The translations under genes were made by a program, and so were the position numbers. This document shows positions 34,661 through 43,810 of a DNA stretch of 64,000 nucleotides, piece after piece. The stretch comes from Flavobacterium sp. TR2 (GTDB lineage: Bacteria; Bacteroidota; Bacteroidia; Flavobacteriales; Flavobacteriaceae), in the NCBI RefSeq assembly GCF_025252405.1, contig NZ_CP104307.1, forward strand, positions 5,039,311 to 5,103,310. Reading direction: 5' to 3'. The notes beneath the pieces are model-generated. The model was not told the origin of the DNA. It saw only the letters and a program-made list of their open reading frames with translations, and searched no databases. Position 1 is the first letter of the stretch. Every line of letters starts with the position of its first letter.

Positions 34661-34689
34661 CAAAAGTAATCCTATATTTTTTAAACAAA
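34661..34689 (-). promoter_or_regulatory. Promoter of the LytS-type kinase gene
   Basis: On the minus strand TTTG (plus CAAA, 34686-34689), a 17-base spacer and TACTTTTG (plus CAAAAGTA, 34661-34668) match both elements of the Bacteroidota promoter, 31 bases before the start codon. Confidence 0.65.
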
Positions 34690-34783
34690 TAACAAAGGAG
34701 CATAAACCGCAACCACTATTAAAATTAATTTGACGAACTGCATTTTTACTTTGACCAATGGATTTTACAAAGGAGTATAAAAT

Positions 34784-34821
34784 AACCCTGACTGTCCCTA
34801 AGGTTCGAGACTGTCAGGGTT
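34784..34821. other. Hairpin in a divergent spacer (AACCCTGAC / GTCAGGGTT)
   Basis: A perfect 9-bp stem with 20 bases between the arms, part of which pairs again (GTC..GAC). There is no T-run, and no gene ends into it on either strand, so it is not an ordinary terminator. A small structured RNA or a repeat remnant are possible. Confidence 0.45.
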
Positions 34822-34984
34822 TAAAATTATCTAATTGATGAATTATCTCAATTACCTGTTTTTTTTATACAACTCTTCTTTCTTTAATCTCTATTTTCAT
34901 TCTTTATCTTAATAAATAGTCTAATTTTACGATGTATGTCTTTCCGAAGACTGGGAACTCATAACTATTCAAAACAACATTTTC

Positions 34985-35821
34985 ATGGAAAAATTCACAT
35001 TAGAAATATTATTTCAAATTATCGGAATCGGTTCGGCATCTGGATTATTTTACAACAATGACGCTCTTTACGTAATTGGCGACAATAGCGGATTTCTTTA
35101 CGAATACAATATGCAGAATCAGCAGCTAAATCAGCACGCTTTAATTGATAATCCGACACAGAATATCCCGAAAAACTTAAAACCCGATTTTGAATCGCTC
35201 ACACATCATAATGACACGCTGTATGTTTTTGGTTCTGGTTCGACCGAAAACCGAAATAAAATGATTGAATTTGATTTGAAATCGAAAACCATTTTACAAA
35301 AGAATAATTTAGTCGATCTATATGCTGTAATGCAGAATTTCGGCGACATTAAACCAGAAGATTTCAATCTAGAAGGTGCTATTTTTGATGGTGAAAACTG
35401 GTATTTGTTCAATCGCGGAAATGGCGTCTCAAACAAAAACACCATTTTTACAATTCATGCCAAAAATTTAGGAGAAGAATTTGCCTTGATTTCTGTCAAT
35501 TATAAACTCCCAAAAATAAAAGGCGTTCGTTCCAGTTTTACAGATGCCATTTTGGTCGATGACAAAATCTATTTCCTTTCAACTGCAGAAGACACCAAAT
35601 CAACTTATGATGACGGAGAAATTCTGGGAAGCTTCATCGGAAGAATCGATGTAAAAACCATGAAAATCGATTTTACCCAAAAGATTACCTCAACCAATAA
35701 ATTTGAAGGTCTGACTTTCTATAAAAAAGAAAACAATAAAATTGAGTTTTTGCTTTGTGAGGATAATGACACGGAACTTTTAGAAACTAAGATTTATAAA
35801 TTGACATTGCCGATTAAATAA
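34985..35821 (+). CDS. DUF6929-like beta-propeller protein, unknown function
   Basis: A 278-residue protein with no signal peptide. It consists of repeated four-strand-like blocks (ASGLFYNNDALYVIGDNSGFLYEY, DTLYVFGSGSTENRNKMIEFD, FNLEGAIFDGENWYLFNRGNG, DAILVDDKIYFLSTAEDTKST, KFEGLTFYKKENNKIEFLLCEDND), as in beta-propellers. Conserved LEG and FEG words are typical of this Bacteroidota group, which I recall as DUF6929. Cytosolic by sequence; function unknown. Confidence 0.7.
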   Translation: MEKFTLEILFQIIGIGSASGLFYNNDALYVIGDNSGFLYEYNMQNQQLNQHALIDNPTQNIPKNLKPDFESLTHHNDTLYVFGSGSTENRNKMIEFDLKSKTILQKNNLVDLYAVMQNFGDIKPEDFNLEGAIFDGENWYLFNRGNGVSNKNTIFTIHAKNLGEEFALISVNYKLPKIKGVRSSFTDAILVDDKIYFLSTAEDTKSTYDDGEILGSFIGRIDVKTMKIDFTQKITSTNKFEGLTFYKKENNKIEFLLCEDNDTELLETKIYKLTLPIK

Positions 35822-35898
35822 AATTGTAACGTTTTTCTTAAAAGAGCGTCTCTTATATCAAAATCAAAACAGTAATAATCATAAGCCCATTTAAAATA

Positions 35899-38055
35899 AT
35901 GACTAGAAAAATTGCTTTCTCTCTTTTAGTTTTAATTACAAGTCAAGTTACGCAGGCACAATACAAATATCCTGCTACTCCAGAACGCCCTGTTGTGGAT
36001 GATTACTTTGGAACAAAAATTACAGATTCTTACCGATGGCTAGAAGATATGAATAGCCCTGAAGTTCAAAAATGGTTTAAAGACGAATCGGATTATACAA
36101 ATTCCATTGTAAAAAAAATTTCTGGACGTGATGACCTTTTTAAACGAATGAAAGAAATTCAGGCTTTGGGTGGAGATCAATACGGTCTCATTAGGAAGGT
36201 TGGAGATGTTTATTACTATACTAAAAACAAAAAAGACGAAAACATCGATAAATTGTACCTTCGCAAAGGCAAAAACGGAGCCGACGTTTTATTGATAGAT
36301 CCTAGTACGATCAAAAAAGGGGCAACTATTACAAGTTTTATTATTAGTCCTGACAATAAAAAATTGGCAGTAACTATATCTCAAGATGGTGCAGAAGTTT
36401 GTGATCTCCAAATTATGGATCTTGAATCGAAAAAGTTCCTTTCGGATATACTCACACCTGTTTGGAGCGAATTCCCTTTTGAATTTACTCCCGATAGTAA
36501 AGCCATAACATATACGCAAATGGTTACCCGAGATAATACAAGTGACGATTTTTTGAAGAATATGACATCTTTCGTGCACGTTATTGGCACTGATTCTAAA
36601 ACAGATAAAATACTAGCTTCAAAAGAAAACAATCCTGAATTAGGCATTCTGTCTGAACAATTTCCTTATGTTACGTTTTCTAATGATTTTGCGTACATAA
36701 TTTTAAATATTGGATCAACAAAAAATGAAGAATTCTCTTTTTATGCTCCATTCTCAGAACTTGGAAAATCAAAAATCAATTGGAAACCATTAATTAAATA
36801 TGAGGACGAAATAACGGGAAGTCACATTATTGGCGACAAACTATTTTTTCTTACTCACAAAAATGCGCCAAATTACAAACTTGCCTATACGAGTATAAAA
36901 AACCCAAATTTTGATAAAGCCACAGTCCTTGTTCCAGAAAACGACAAAGTAATACGAAGATTAAGAAGGTCTAAAAACTTCATCTATTATAATTTGAGCG
37001 ACGGAATCAATCAGGAAATTTTTCAAGTTAACGCCAAAACTTTAGAAACAAAATCTATTCCGTTACCAATAGGCTCTAATGGCGGTTATCCATTAAGCCC
37101 ACGTGAAAACGACGATATGTTATTATTTAACAATGGTTGGGTTACACCTTCTACAGATTATGATTATAATAGCTTAACAGGCAAACTAGAAAAAAGCACG
37201 GAATTAACTTCAAATGGCGCTTTTCCTGACTTTGGCAAAGATTACGTGGTAAAAGAAGTAGAGGTTCCAAGTCATGACGGTGTAATGGTGCCTTTATCAA
37301 TAATCTATCCTAAAAATATCAAAATGGATGGTTCGACACCTTGTTATATTGCTGGATATGGAGCCTATGGAATTAGCCAATATCCTTATTTTGTTGGTCC
37401 AAGTCTAATGACTTTATTAGAACAGCATACTGTCGTAGCTTTTGCCCATACAAGAGGCGGAGGAGAAAAAGGCAATAAATGGCATGTAGACGGAATGAAA
37501 GCTAAAAAGCCAAATACTTGGAAAGACTTTAATGCCTGTTCAGAATATTTAATAAAAGAAAAATATACCTCTAAAGAGAAACTTATTGGAAATGGAGTTA
37601 GTATGGGTGGTGTATTAATTGGAAGAGCAATCACAGAACGTCCTGATCTTTATAAAGTGGCACTTGTTGAAGTAGGCTGTACAAATACCATTAGAATGGA
37701 AACGACTCCCAATGGACCAAACCAAATACCTGAAGTTGGTTCATTAAAAAATGAAGAAGATGTAAAACATATACTAGAAATGGATTCGCAGAGTAAAGTA
37801 AAGAAAGGCGAAAAATATCCTGCAGTTTTTATTCGTACAGGAATTAATGATCCAAGAGTTGCACCGTGGGAACCGGGTAAGTTTGCCGCTATTTTACAAA
37901 ACTATAACAGCTCAGAAAATCCAATTTTGTTACATGTTAACTATGCAAACGGCCACCATTCAAATGATTTAGATGTTACATTTGGAGACGAAGCCGATAT
38001 GTTTGCTTTTGCATTATGGCAAGTCGGAAATACAAAATTCCAAATTGCGAAATAA
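35899..38055 (+). CDS. Prolyl oligopeptidase family serine peptidase (S9A), secreted
   Basis: A 718-residue peptidase with signal peptide (LLVLITSQVTQAQ). The N-terminal part starts YKYPATPERPVVDDYFGTKITDSYRWLEDMNSPEVQKW, typical for prolyl oligopeptidases, followed by a seven-bladed propeller (about 75-430). The catalytic alpha/beta-hydrolase domain has AFAHTRGGGEKG, nucleophile Ser in GNGVSMGGVLIGRA (family GGSxGG region), Asp in RTGINDPRVAPWE and His near the end in YANGHHSND. It should cleave short peptides after proline in the periplasm. Confidence 0.93.
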   Translation: MTRKIAFSLLVLITSQVTQAQYKYPATPERPVVDDYFGTKITDSYRWLEDMNSPEVQKWFKDESDYTNSIVKKISGRDDLFKRMKEIQALGGDQYGLIRKVGDVYYYTKNKKDENIDKLYLRKGKNGADVLLIDPSTIKKGATITSFIISPDNKKLAVTISQDGAEVCDLQIMDLESKKFLSDILTPVWSEFPFEFTPDSKAITYTQMVTRDNTSDDFLKNMTSFVHVIGTDSKTDKILASKENNPELGILSEQFPYVTFSNDFAYIILNIGSTKNEEFSFYAPFSELGKSKINWKPLIKYEDEITGSHIIGDKLFFLTHKNAPNYKLAYTSIKNPNFDKATVLVPENDKVIRRLRRSKNFIYYNLSDGINQEIFQVNAKTLETKSIPLPIGSNGGYPLSPRENDDMLLFNNGWVTPSTDYDYNSLTGKLEKSTELTSNGAFPDFGKDYVVKEVEVPSHDGVMVPLSIIYPKNIKMDGSTPCYIAGYGAYGISQYPYFVGPSLMTLLEQHTVVAFAHTRGGGEKGNKWHVDGMKAKKPNTWKDFNACSEYLIKEKYTSKEKLIGNGVSMGGVLIGRAITERPDLYKVALVEVGCTNTIRMETTPNGPNQIPEVGSLKNEEDVKHILEMDSQSKVKKGEKYPAVFIRTGINDPRVAPWEPGKFAAILQNYNSSENPILLHVNYANGHHSNDLDVTFGDEADMFAFALWQVGNTKFQIAK

Positions 38056-38151
38056 TACTACATTGGGAATCTTTGTGCTATTATTTTATCACAAAGATTC
38101 GCAATGTTATTTATAGAGATTCACTAAGTTTTAAAAAACATATTCTTATAA

Positions 38152-38775
38152 ATGAAACAACTCTACAGAATTATATTCATTTTATTTTTTATCAGCCTTA
38201 AAATTTATTCTCAAAAGCAAGAAGCTATAATTTACTTTAAAGATGGAGATTCTATTGAGGGATTCGCTTATCTAAAATTCAATAAAATAAAATTTAAAGT
38301 TGCTCAAGAAGACAAACCCGATACTTGGGATGAAGAATTTGTAAAAAGAATTAAATTCGTTGATTTTGGTTTTTCAAGAACTTTCGAATATGTCAAACTA
38401 AATTCTTTAGACAAACCCAAATTGGTAGAAATCATTACTAAAGGAGAAGCGACTTTATATAAAAAACTTGGTTCCGATTTTAGTCTTCTTGACCAAATTT
38501 ATAATCCATATGATGATCGACCTGCCACTTACAGCCCTCAAACCGATTCTTTTCAGCAACCAATTGAATCTTCTATATTTTATTATATCAAAAAACAAAA
38601 AGACAAATATCCAACTTGTTTAAATTGCGGCGTCGTAAATGCGTGGAAAAAAAACACCTCGAAAGTTTTTGCTGACTGCGATTTTATTGTTAAAAAACTA
38701 AAGGATAATAAATGGGTTTTCGAAGACATTAAAGAAATTGTAGAATTTTATAATGACATTTGTTTAGGAGAATGA
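38152..38775 (+). CDS. Secreted protein of unknown function
   Basis: A 207-residue protein with signal peptide (IIFILFFISLKIYSQ). The mature part begins QEAIIYFKDGDSIEGFAYLKFNKIKFKV, a beta pattern seen in many uncharacterised flavobacterial exported proteins. A CLNCG pair is found late (about residue 165). No domain name can be assigned. It lies 96 bp after the peptidase gene and 154 bp before the sigma-factor gene. Confidence 0.65.
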   Translation: MKQLYRIIFILFFISLKIYSQKQEAIIYFKDGDSIEGFAYLKFNKIKFKVAQEDKPDTWDEEFVKRIKFVDFGFSRTFEYVKLNSLDKPKLVEIITKGEATLYKKLGSDFSLLDQIYNPYDDRPATYSPQTDSFQQPIESSIFYYIKKQKDKYPTCLNCGVVNAWKKNTSKVFADCDFIVKKLKDNKWVFEDIKEIVEFYNDICLGE

Positions 38776-38929
38776 TTACAGTCATAAGCACAGCAGTACG
38801 TCTCTATAAATAAAAAAACCTTTGTAACTTTAAGCCTTTGTAACTCTCAAACTAAAAAAAATATTTTTTTTTCACCCCCGTCCCAACCTTTTTATCTTTT
38901 TTACTCTCTATACAAGAAAGACAACAATT

Positions 38930-39466
38930 GTGATAAACGAGACTCAAATAGCAAACTGTAAAAAAATGCACCGCGATGCCCAACGTCAGGTGTACGAATA
39001 CATGGCGCCAAAGTTGTACCGCCTTTGCAAAAGATATTTAAAAAAGGAAGAGGAAATCGAAGAAGCTGTGGCTGATTCTTTCTTTACGATTTTTACCAAA
39101 CTAGATCAGTTAAAAGAAGCGTATGCTTTTGAAGCTTGGGCAAGACGCATAACTGTAAACCATTGTTTGGCGACAATTAGAAAAGAAACCAACTTTAATA
39201 TGTATTTAGACGATGTGAAAATGCTTTCGCAACCTTCTGTCGACGAACTGAATACATTGGAAGAAGAAGATTTGCTTAATTTATTAAACCATATTCCAGA
39301 CGGCTGTAAAACTGTATTTAACCTTTTTGTCATTGAAGGTTTCTCGCATAAAGAAATAGCCGAAATGCTAAAGATCTCTGAAGGCACCTCAAAATCACAA
39401 TTGAATGCCGCTAAGACCAAATTGAAAGAACTGGTTAATAAACTGTATTATCAAAAAGCAAAATAG
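38930..39466 (+). CDS. ECF-type RNA polymerase sigma factor
   Basis: A 178-residue sigma-70 family ECF factor. Region 2 runs AQRQVYEYMAPKLYRLCKRYLKKEEEIEEAVADSFFTIFTKL with the core-binding and -10 recognition helices (EAWARRITVNHCL); region 4 is DGCKTVFNLFVIEGFSHKEIAEMLKISEGTSKSQLNAAKTKLKEL. GTG 38930 is the likely start; ATG 38966 would cut the N-terminal helix. It lies 2 bp before the gene for a single-span membrane protein, typical of a sigma/anti-sigma arrangement. The leader holds TTCACCCCCGTCCCAACC, a possible self-recognised promoter. Confidence 0.92.
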   Translation: MINETQIANCKKMHRDAQRQVYEYMAPKLYRLCKRYLKKEEEIEEAVADSFFTIFTKLDQLKEAYAFEAWARRITVNHCLATIRKETNFNMYLDDVKMLSQPSVDELNTLEEEDLLNLLNHIPDGCKTVFNLFVIEGFSHKEIAEMLKISEGTSKSQLNAAKTKLKELVNKLYYQKAK

Positions 39467-39468
39467 TC

Positions 39469-40434
39469 ATGGACAATCAAGATAAATTATTCGATAAAAT
39501 AAAAGAAGCTTCGCAAAAAGCCGAGTTTCAAGACTTTCCAGGAATGGAAAAAGTCTGGGCGCGCGTAGAAGAAAAACTGGACAAAAAAGAAGACAAAAAA
39601 ACAATTGCATTATGGAAAAAAATTGCTGTTGCAGCTTCTCTTCTATTATTGCTTTCTCTAGGTTTTCAATTTTTATATTCTAGTAAAGAAGCTGTTATAG
39701 AAACGCCAAAAGTAGTTCTGGAAGAAAAAGAAATAAAACAGCCTCACGCTGAAGAACCAATTTTAAATCAAAATGATGCCACTTCTTCTGAAATAGTTTC
39801 AAGCGAAGAAGCAGTTAAAATATTAGACAATCAAACAAAAAATAAAGAACGAGTTGCGGTTCAAGAAGTAACAGCTCCTCAAGCAGGACCGGTTCAATCT
39901 GCTCCAGCGCCAAGTATAGCTGCAGAAATGATTGTTTCGGCAAACGAGCCTCTTAGAAGCGAACATTACGAAGAAGATGCTAAAATATCTTCAAAAACTG
40001 AAATGACTCCAGAAATGGGTTATTCAAGTTATCCTCAAAGAGAGTCTGCAAAAGTTGCTTATTCAGCTGCGCCAACACAAAAAGCTAAAAAAAGCAGTCC
40101 TCTGGTAGTTCTTAACGGAAACGCACTAGCGCATAGCGATGATGTCAAGAAAGACAAAATGATTCAAAACGAACTTCCGAATCTGCAGCCAGAAAATTTA
40201 GATTCGCTTGTCGTTCTTGACGAACCTTTATACATCATAGACGGAATTTACTATTCGGAAAATGATCTGTTTGGCAAAAACCCGACTAGTCCATATGCAC
40301 CTTTAGACAAACAAGACATTAAAACCATAACTATTTTGCAAGACCTTGAAGCTACCGAAAAATATGGCGAAAGAGGCAAAAAAGGAGTTGTTATAATCAC
40401 TACAAAAAACGGAAAACCAGCTCCGAAAAAATAA
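39469..40434 (+). CDS. Single-span putative anti-sigma-like protein with periplasmic TonB-plug-like tail
   Basis: A 321-residue protein: an N-terminal cytosolic part of about 48 residues (LFDKIKEASQKAEFQDFPGMEKVWARVEEKLDKKEDKK), one membrane helix (about 50-68), a low-complexity periplasmic stretch rich in Glu, Ala, Pro and Ser, and a C-terminal module (about 246-321). That module, with LYIIDGIYYSE, DIKTITILQDLEATEKYGERG and GVVIITTKNG, copies the conserved end of the SusC/TonB plug. Topology and position behind an ECF sigma gene suggest an anti-sigma factor, but the N-terminus has no zinc-type anti-sigma motif. The plug-like end may sense a TonB-system or VWA partner. Confidence 0.75.
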   Translation: MDNQDKLFDKIKEASQKAEFQDFPGMEKVWARVEEKLDKKEDKKTIALWKKIAVAASLLLLLSLGFQFLYSSKEAVIETPKVVLEEKEIKQPHAEEPILNQNDATSSEIVSSEEAVKILDNQTKNKERVAVQEVTAPQAGPVQSAPAPSIAAEMIVSANEPLRSEHYEEDAKISSKTEMTPEMGYSSYPQRESAKVAYSAAPTQKAKKSSPLVVLNGNALAHSDDVKKDKMIQNELPNLQPENLDSLVVLDEPLYIIDGIYYSENDLFGKNPTSPYAPLDKQDIKTITILQDLEATEKYGERGKKGVVIITTKNGKPAPKK

Positions 40435-40448
40435 TTAGAACACTACAA

Positions 40449-40481
40449 AACTTTGTCAAAGTTTTAAACTTTGACAAAGTT
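40449..40481. repeat. CTTTGTCAAAG-family perfect hairpin
   Basis: AACTTTGTCAAAGTTT and AAACTTTGACAAAGTT are exact reverse complements around a single base. An almost identical 33-bp element lies at 45458-45490. It separates the membrane protein and VWA genes and could modulate read-through. Confidence 0.7.
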
Positions 40482-40513
40482 AAATCTCAACATTAATTCT
40501 AAAACTTATTATC

Positions 40514-42673
40514 ATGAAAAGTCTAAAACTTATTTCATCAGCTATTGCTATGCTTATATGTTTCGTAAGCATGGCACAAGAAAGAACGATTTCCGGAATC
40601 ATTTCAGACGAAAACAAACAGCCTATTCCTGGGGCAAATATTTTCAATAAGACATCAAAAGCAAATGCTGTAACCAATTTTGACGGCCAATACAGCATTC
40701 AAGCTAAAACGGGAGATCTACTGGTTTTCAGCATCGTTGGATACAAAAGTCAAAGCCAAAGGGTTCAAAATTCAAATACAATTAACATAAAACTGCTTCC
40801 GGAGAATCAGACTTTAAATGAAATTGTGGTTGTTGGCTACGGCACAAGCACTTCTGAATATGAAGACCGAAGCTATGCGCATGCTGAAAAAAGAAGAGAA
40901 AAGAAAGATGCAGCACAGGCTCTTAAAGGAAAAGTCGCAGCCGTTCAAGTTGCAAGCAATGCCCTTTACATGCCAAGCCCAACTGCTGCTATACGCGGAA
41001 CTGCTCCTATTTCTCCAAATAATGAACCGATGTACATTATTGACGGAGTTCCTGCGAAAGCCAATCAAATGGCAAAAATCAATCCGAATGACATCAATAA
41101 TGTTTCCGTTTTAAAAGATCAAGCCGCAACTTCTATTTATGGAAGTAAAGCTTCGAATGGCGTTGTGATTATTTCAACTAAAAATGAAATGTATAAAAAT
41201 CTTTCTGAAAAAGAATTGGATAAAAAACTCAACATTCTGCCAATTCCAACAGAACCGACACAGGAAGATTATGATGCTTTTGTTGAAAATGCTTTCGAAA
41301 GTCCAAAAACAGCTCCGCTTTCTACATTTTCTATAGATGTAGATAATGCTTCGTACACCAATATCAGACGTTTTTTAAATAACGGGCAGCAAGTTCCAAA
41401 AGATGCCGTTCGTGTGGAAGAAATGGTTAATTTCTTTAAATACACTTATCCGCAGCCTAAAAACGAACATCCGTTTTCTATCAATACAGAAGTGAGCGAT
41501 TCGCCTTGGAATAAAAACAACAAAATCTTAAAAATTGGTTTGCAAGGAAAAAATATTCCAACCAACGATTTGCCAGCTTCCAATCTTGTTTTCTTGATTG
41601 ATGTTTCGGGATCAATGGGCGACATGAACAAATTGCCTTTATTGAAACAATCAATGAAAATTTTGGTAAACGAATTACGATCAAAAGACAAAGTTTCTAT
41701 TGTCGTATATGCTGGGGCTGCCGGGATGGTTTTAGCGCCAACTTCTGGCGATGAGAAAAAAACAATTATCGATGCTCTAGATAAATTAGAATCTGGCGGA
41801 AGCACTGCTGGAGGCGCAGGAATTGAATTGGCGTACAAAACGGCAACAGAAAATTTCATTAAAGGCGGAAACAATCGTGTGATTCTAGCTACTGACGGTG
41901 ATTTTAACGTTGGAAGTTCATCAAATTTGGATATGGAAAAACTAATTGAGGAAAAAAGAAAAACAGGTGTTTTCTTGACTTGTCTTGGTTACGGAATGGG
42001 CAATTATAAAGACAGTAAAATGGAAATCTTGGCCGATAAAGGAAATGGAAATTATGCTTATATCGACAACATACAGGAAGCAAATCGCTTTTTAGGAAAA
42101 GAATTCAAAGGTTCGATGTTTGCTATCGCGAAAGATGTAAAAATTCAGATCGAGTTCAATCCGAAACAAGTTCAAGCGTATCGTTTGATTGGTTACGAAA
42201 ACAGAAAACTTCGTCCAGAAGATTTTAAAAATGATGCAATTGATGCAGGCGAATTAGGAAGTAATCATACCGTTACGGCTTTATACGAAATTATTCCTGC
42301 TGGAGTAAAAAGTGATTATTTAGCCGAACAGCCAGATCCTTTAAAATACACTAAAACAGAAACCAGTTCAAACAATTACAGTGGCGAATTGGCAACTATA
42401 AAATTCCGTTACAAAAAGCCAGATGGCGATAAAAGTATTGAAATGGTTCAAGTAATCGAGAATAAAGCAGTTGCTTTAGATAAAGCGAGTGATGACATGA
42501 AATTTAGTTCTGCCGTAGCTTGGTTCGGATTAAAATTAAGAGACTCAAAATTAATCGCAGACAAATCTACTGAAGAAATTGTAAAACTAGCGAAGCAAGG
42601 AAATTCAAACGACGGAGAAGGTTACAAAGCTGAGTTTATTCGTCTGGTTGAAACTTCCAAACAGTATAATTAA
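40514..42673 (+). CDS. TonB-plug / von Willebrand factor A fusion protein, YfbK-like
   Basis: A 719-residue exported protein with a signal peptide (residues 1-21). Domains: carboxypeptidase-regulatory-like (about 24-100; RTISGIISDENKQPIPGANIF); SusC-like plug (about 105-225; LNEIVVVGYGT, IRGTAPISPNNEPMYIIDGVP, NPNDINNVSVLKDQAATSIYG, NGVVIISTKN); YfbK-type N-terminal region (about 250-345); VWA domain (about 357-535) with intact MIDAS (DVSGSMG at 363, later ATDGD); and a DUF3520-like tail. There is no beta-barrel, so the plug is not a channel gate. It is cotranscribed with the sigma gene. It probably binds a metal-dependent protein ligand at the outer membrane; the ligand is unknown. Confidence 0.88.
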   Translation: MKSLKLISSAIAMLICFVSMAQERTISGIISDENKQPIPGANIFNKTSKANAVTNFDGQYSIQAKTGDLLVFSIVGYKSQSQRVQNSNTINIKLLPENQTLNEIVVVGYGTSTSEYEDRSYAHAEKRREKKDAAQALKGKVAAVQVASNALYMPSPTAAIRGTAPISPNNEPMYIIDGVPAKANQMAKINPNDINNVSVLKDQAATSIYGSKASNGVVIISTKNEMYKNLSEKELDKKLNILPIPTEPTQEDYDAFVENAFESPKTAPLSTFSIDVDNASYTNIRRFLNNGQQVPKDAVRVEEMVNFFKYTYPQPKNEHPFSINTEVSDSPWNKNNKILKIGLQGKNIPTNDLPASNLVFLIDVSGSMGDMNKLPLLKQSMKILVNELRSKDKVSIVVYAGAAGMVLAPTSGDEKKTIIDALDKLESGGSTAGGAGIELAYKTATENFIKGGNNRVILATDGDFNVGSSSNLDMEKLIEEKRKTGVFLTCLGYGMGNYKDSKMEILADKGNGNYAYIDNIQEANRFLGKEFKGSMFAIAKDVKIQIEFNPKQVQAYRLIGYENRKLRPEDFKNDAIDAGELGSNHTVTALYEIIPAGVKSDYLAEQPDPLKYTKTETSSNNYSGELATIKFRYKKPDGDKSIEMVQVIENKAVALDKASDDMKFSSAVAWFGLKLRDSKLIADKSTEEIVKLAKQGNSNDGEGYKAEFIRLVETSKQYN

Positions 42674-42678
42674 CAAAC

Positions 42679-42996
42679 ATGAGAGCAATCAAACTTGTTT
42701 CGCTACTTTTTCTGCTAAGCTATATGGCAAAAGCACAGGATAAAACTGGTTTTCCCAAAGAAAAAGATACGATTCACCTTCAGCCCCATAAAGCTATTAT
42801 CTGCGGGCCCAACAGATCCGCACTCATTCAAATTTTATATGTTTTGGACGGAAAAATTATTGATAAAGAAAAAATTAGCAGAATTAAACCAGACACTATC
42901 GAGTCTATGAAGGCATTACAACCCAATGAAGCTAAATTAATTTATGGAGACCAAGGAGCGAATGGAGCGATTGTCATAATTAGCAAAAAAAGGTGA
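42679..42996 (+). CDS. Small exported plug-module protein
   Basis: A 105-residue protein with a signal peptide (LVSLLFLLSYMAKAQ). Almost all the mature part is a shortened plug module: ILYVLDGKIIDKEKISRIKPDTIESMKALQPNEAKLIYGDQGANGAIVIISKKR. This lines up with the DG, DIxxIxVLKD, YG and GVVIIxTK words of the two preceding proteins. It starts 5 bp after the VWA gene stop and so is the last gene of the sigma operon. It could be a soluble decoy or adaptor for a plug-binding partner; that is inference. Confidence 0.75.
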   Translation: MRAIKLVSLLFLLSYMAKAQDKTGFPKEKDTIHLQPHKAIICGPNRSALIQILYVLDGKIIDKEKISRIKPDTIESMKALQPNEAKLIYGDQGANGAIVIISKKR

Positions 42997-43060
42997 ATTA
43001 AAAATATTTTCTTGAAGTTCTTTGTCTGATTGGGCAATTAGTAATTAATAAATATTGTAT

Positions 43061-43068
43061 TACATTTG
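43061..43068 (+). promoter_or_regulatory. -7 promoter element (TACATTTG)
   Basis: An exact TAnnTTTG match 42 bases before the LURP-one-like gene's ATG; no clear -33 partner. Confidence 0.5.
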
Positions 43069-43109
43069 CGGCTTTATTTTCAAAACTTATTTTACACACT
43101 TACACACGT

Positions 43110-43697
43110 ATGAATCCTATTTTAAGCCAAAATCTATTTTTAGTAAAAGAACACATTGGAATGTTCAAAGCCGCAAACAACTACGATATCTATCATCCAG
43201 AAACCAATCAAATCATTATGAACTGCCGAGAGAATAATCTTGGGTTCTTCACAAAAGTATTTCGTTTTACAGATTACAAAAGAGCAACTCCGTTTAATGT
43301 TGAAATCACAACTGCTTCTGGCGAGAAATTAATTACAGTAAGAAGAGGTGTTGCCATCTTTAGATCTACGGTTGAAGTATTGGACGAAAAAGATCGTCTG
43401 ATTGGAACTTTCAAACAAAAATTCTTTTCGATTGGAGGAAAGTTTAACATTTTGGATAAAAACGAAAAGCCTGTAGCCACTTTGCAAGGAAAATGGACGG
43501 GCTGGGATTTTAAATTCTCTCATGAAAATAAACAATTGGCTCAGGTAAATAAAAAATGGGCAGGATTAGGAAAAGAGTTTTTTACAAGCGCTGACAATTA
43601 TGTTCTTCAAATTGAAGATACCGTTGCCGCCGACAGTCCGTTGAGACAGTTAATCTTAGGAGCGGTAATGTGTATTGACATGGTTCTGAAAGAATAG
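43110..43697 (+). CDS. LURP-one-related / phospholipid scramblase-like protein
   Basis: A 195-residue cytosolic protein matching the LURP-one-related (tubby-like, scramblase-like) family: a 12-strand barrel around a helix. Recognisable strands: QNLFLVKEHIGMFKAANNYDIY, FRSTVEVLDEKDRLIGTFKQKFFSIGGKFNILDKN, ATLQGKWTGWDFKFSH, and the terminal hydrophobic helix SPLRQLILGAVMCIDMVLK. Similar proteins in bacteria have no confirmed activity; membrane association or lipid binding is plausible. Transcribed alone. Confidence 0.8.
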   Translation: MNPILSQNLFLVKEHIGMFKAANNYDIYHPETNQIIMNCRENNLGFFTKVFRFTDYKRATPFNVEITTASGEKLITVRRGVAIFRSTVEVLDEKDRLIGTFKQKFFSIGGKFNILDKNEKPVATLQGKWTGWDFKFSHENKQLAQVNKKWAGLGKEFFTSADNYVLQIEDTVAADSPLRQLILGAVMCIDMVLKE

Positions 43698-43759
43698 CAA
43701 AAGTTGTTAAACTTAGATTAAGAATACCTTTTAAAGCATCATTTTAGTTTTCAAAAGCT

Positions 43760-43767
43760 TATTTTTG
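43760..43767 (+). promoter_or_regulatory. -7 promoter element (TATTTTTG)
   Basis: An exact TAnnTTTG match 43 bases before the SDR gene's ATG. Confidence 0.5.
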
Positions 43768-43810
43768 TAAGACTTAAAATGATGCTTTCTGCATTTCTAA
43801 AAACACAATC

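Larger units (their letters stand above)
34630..34984. other. Divergent intergenic region, 355 bp, no gene seen
   Basis: It separates the reverse-strand kinase gene from a forward-strand gene. It holds the kinase promoter, two copies of ACAAAGGAGYATAAA (34692-34706 and 34767-34781; 14 of 15 bases the same) and a hairpin at 34784-34821. No open frame looks coding. Confidence 0.6.
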
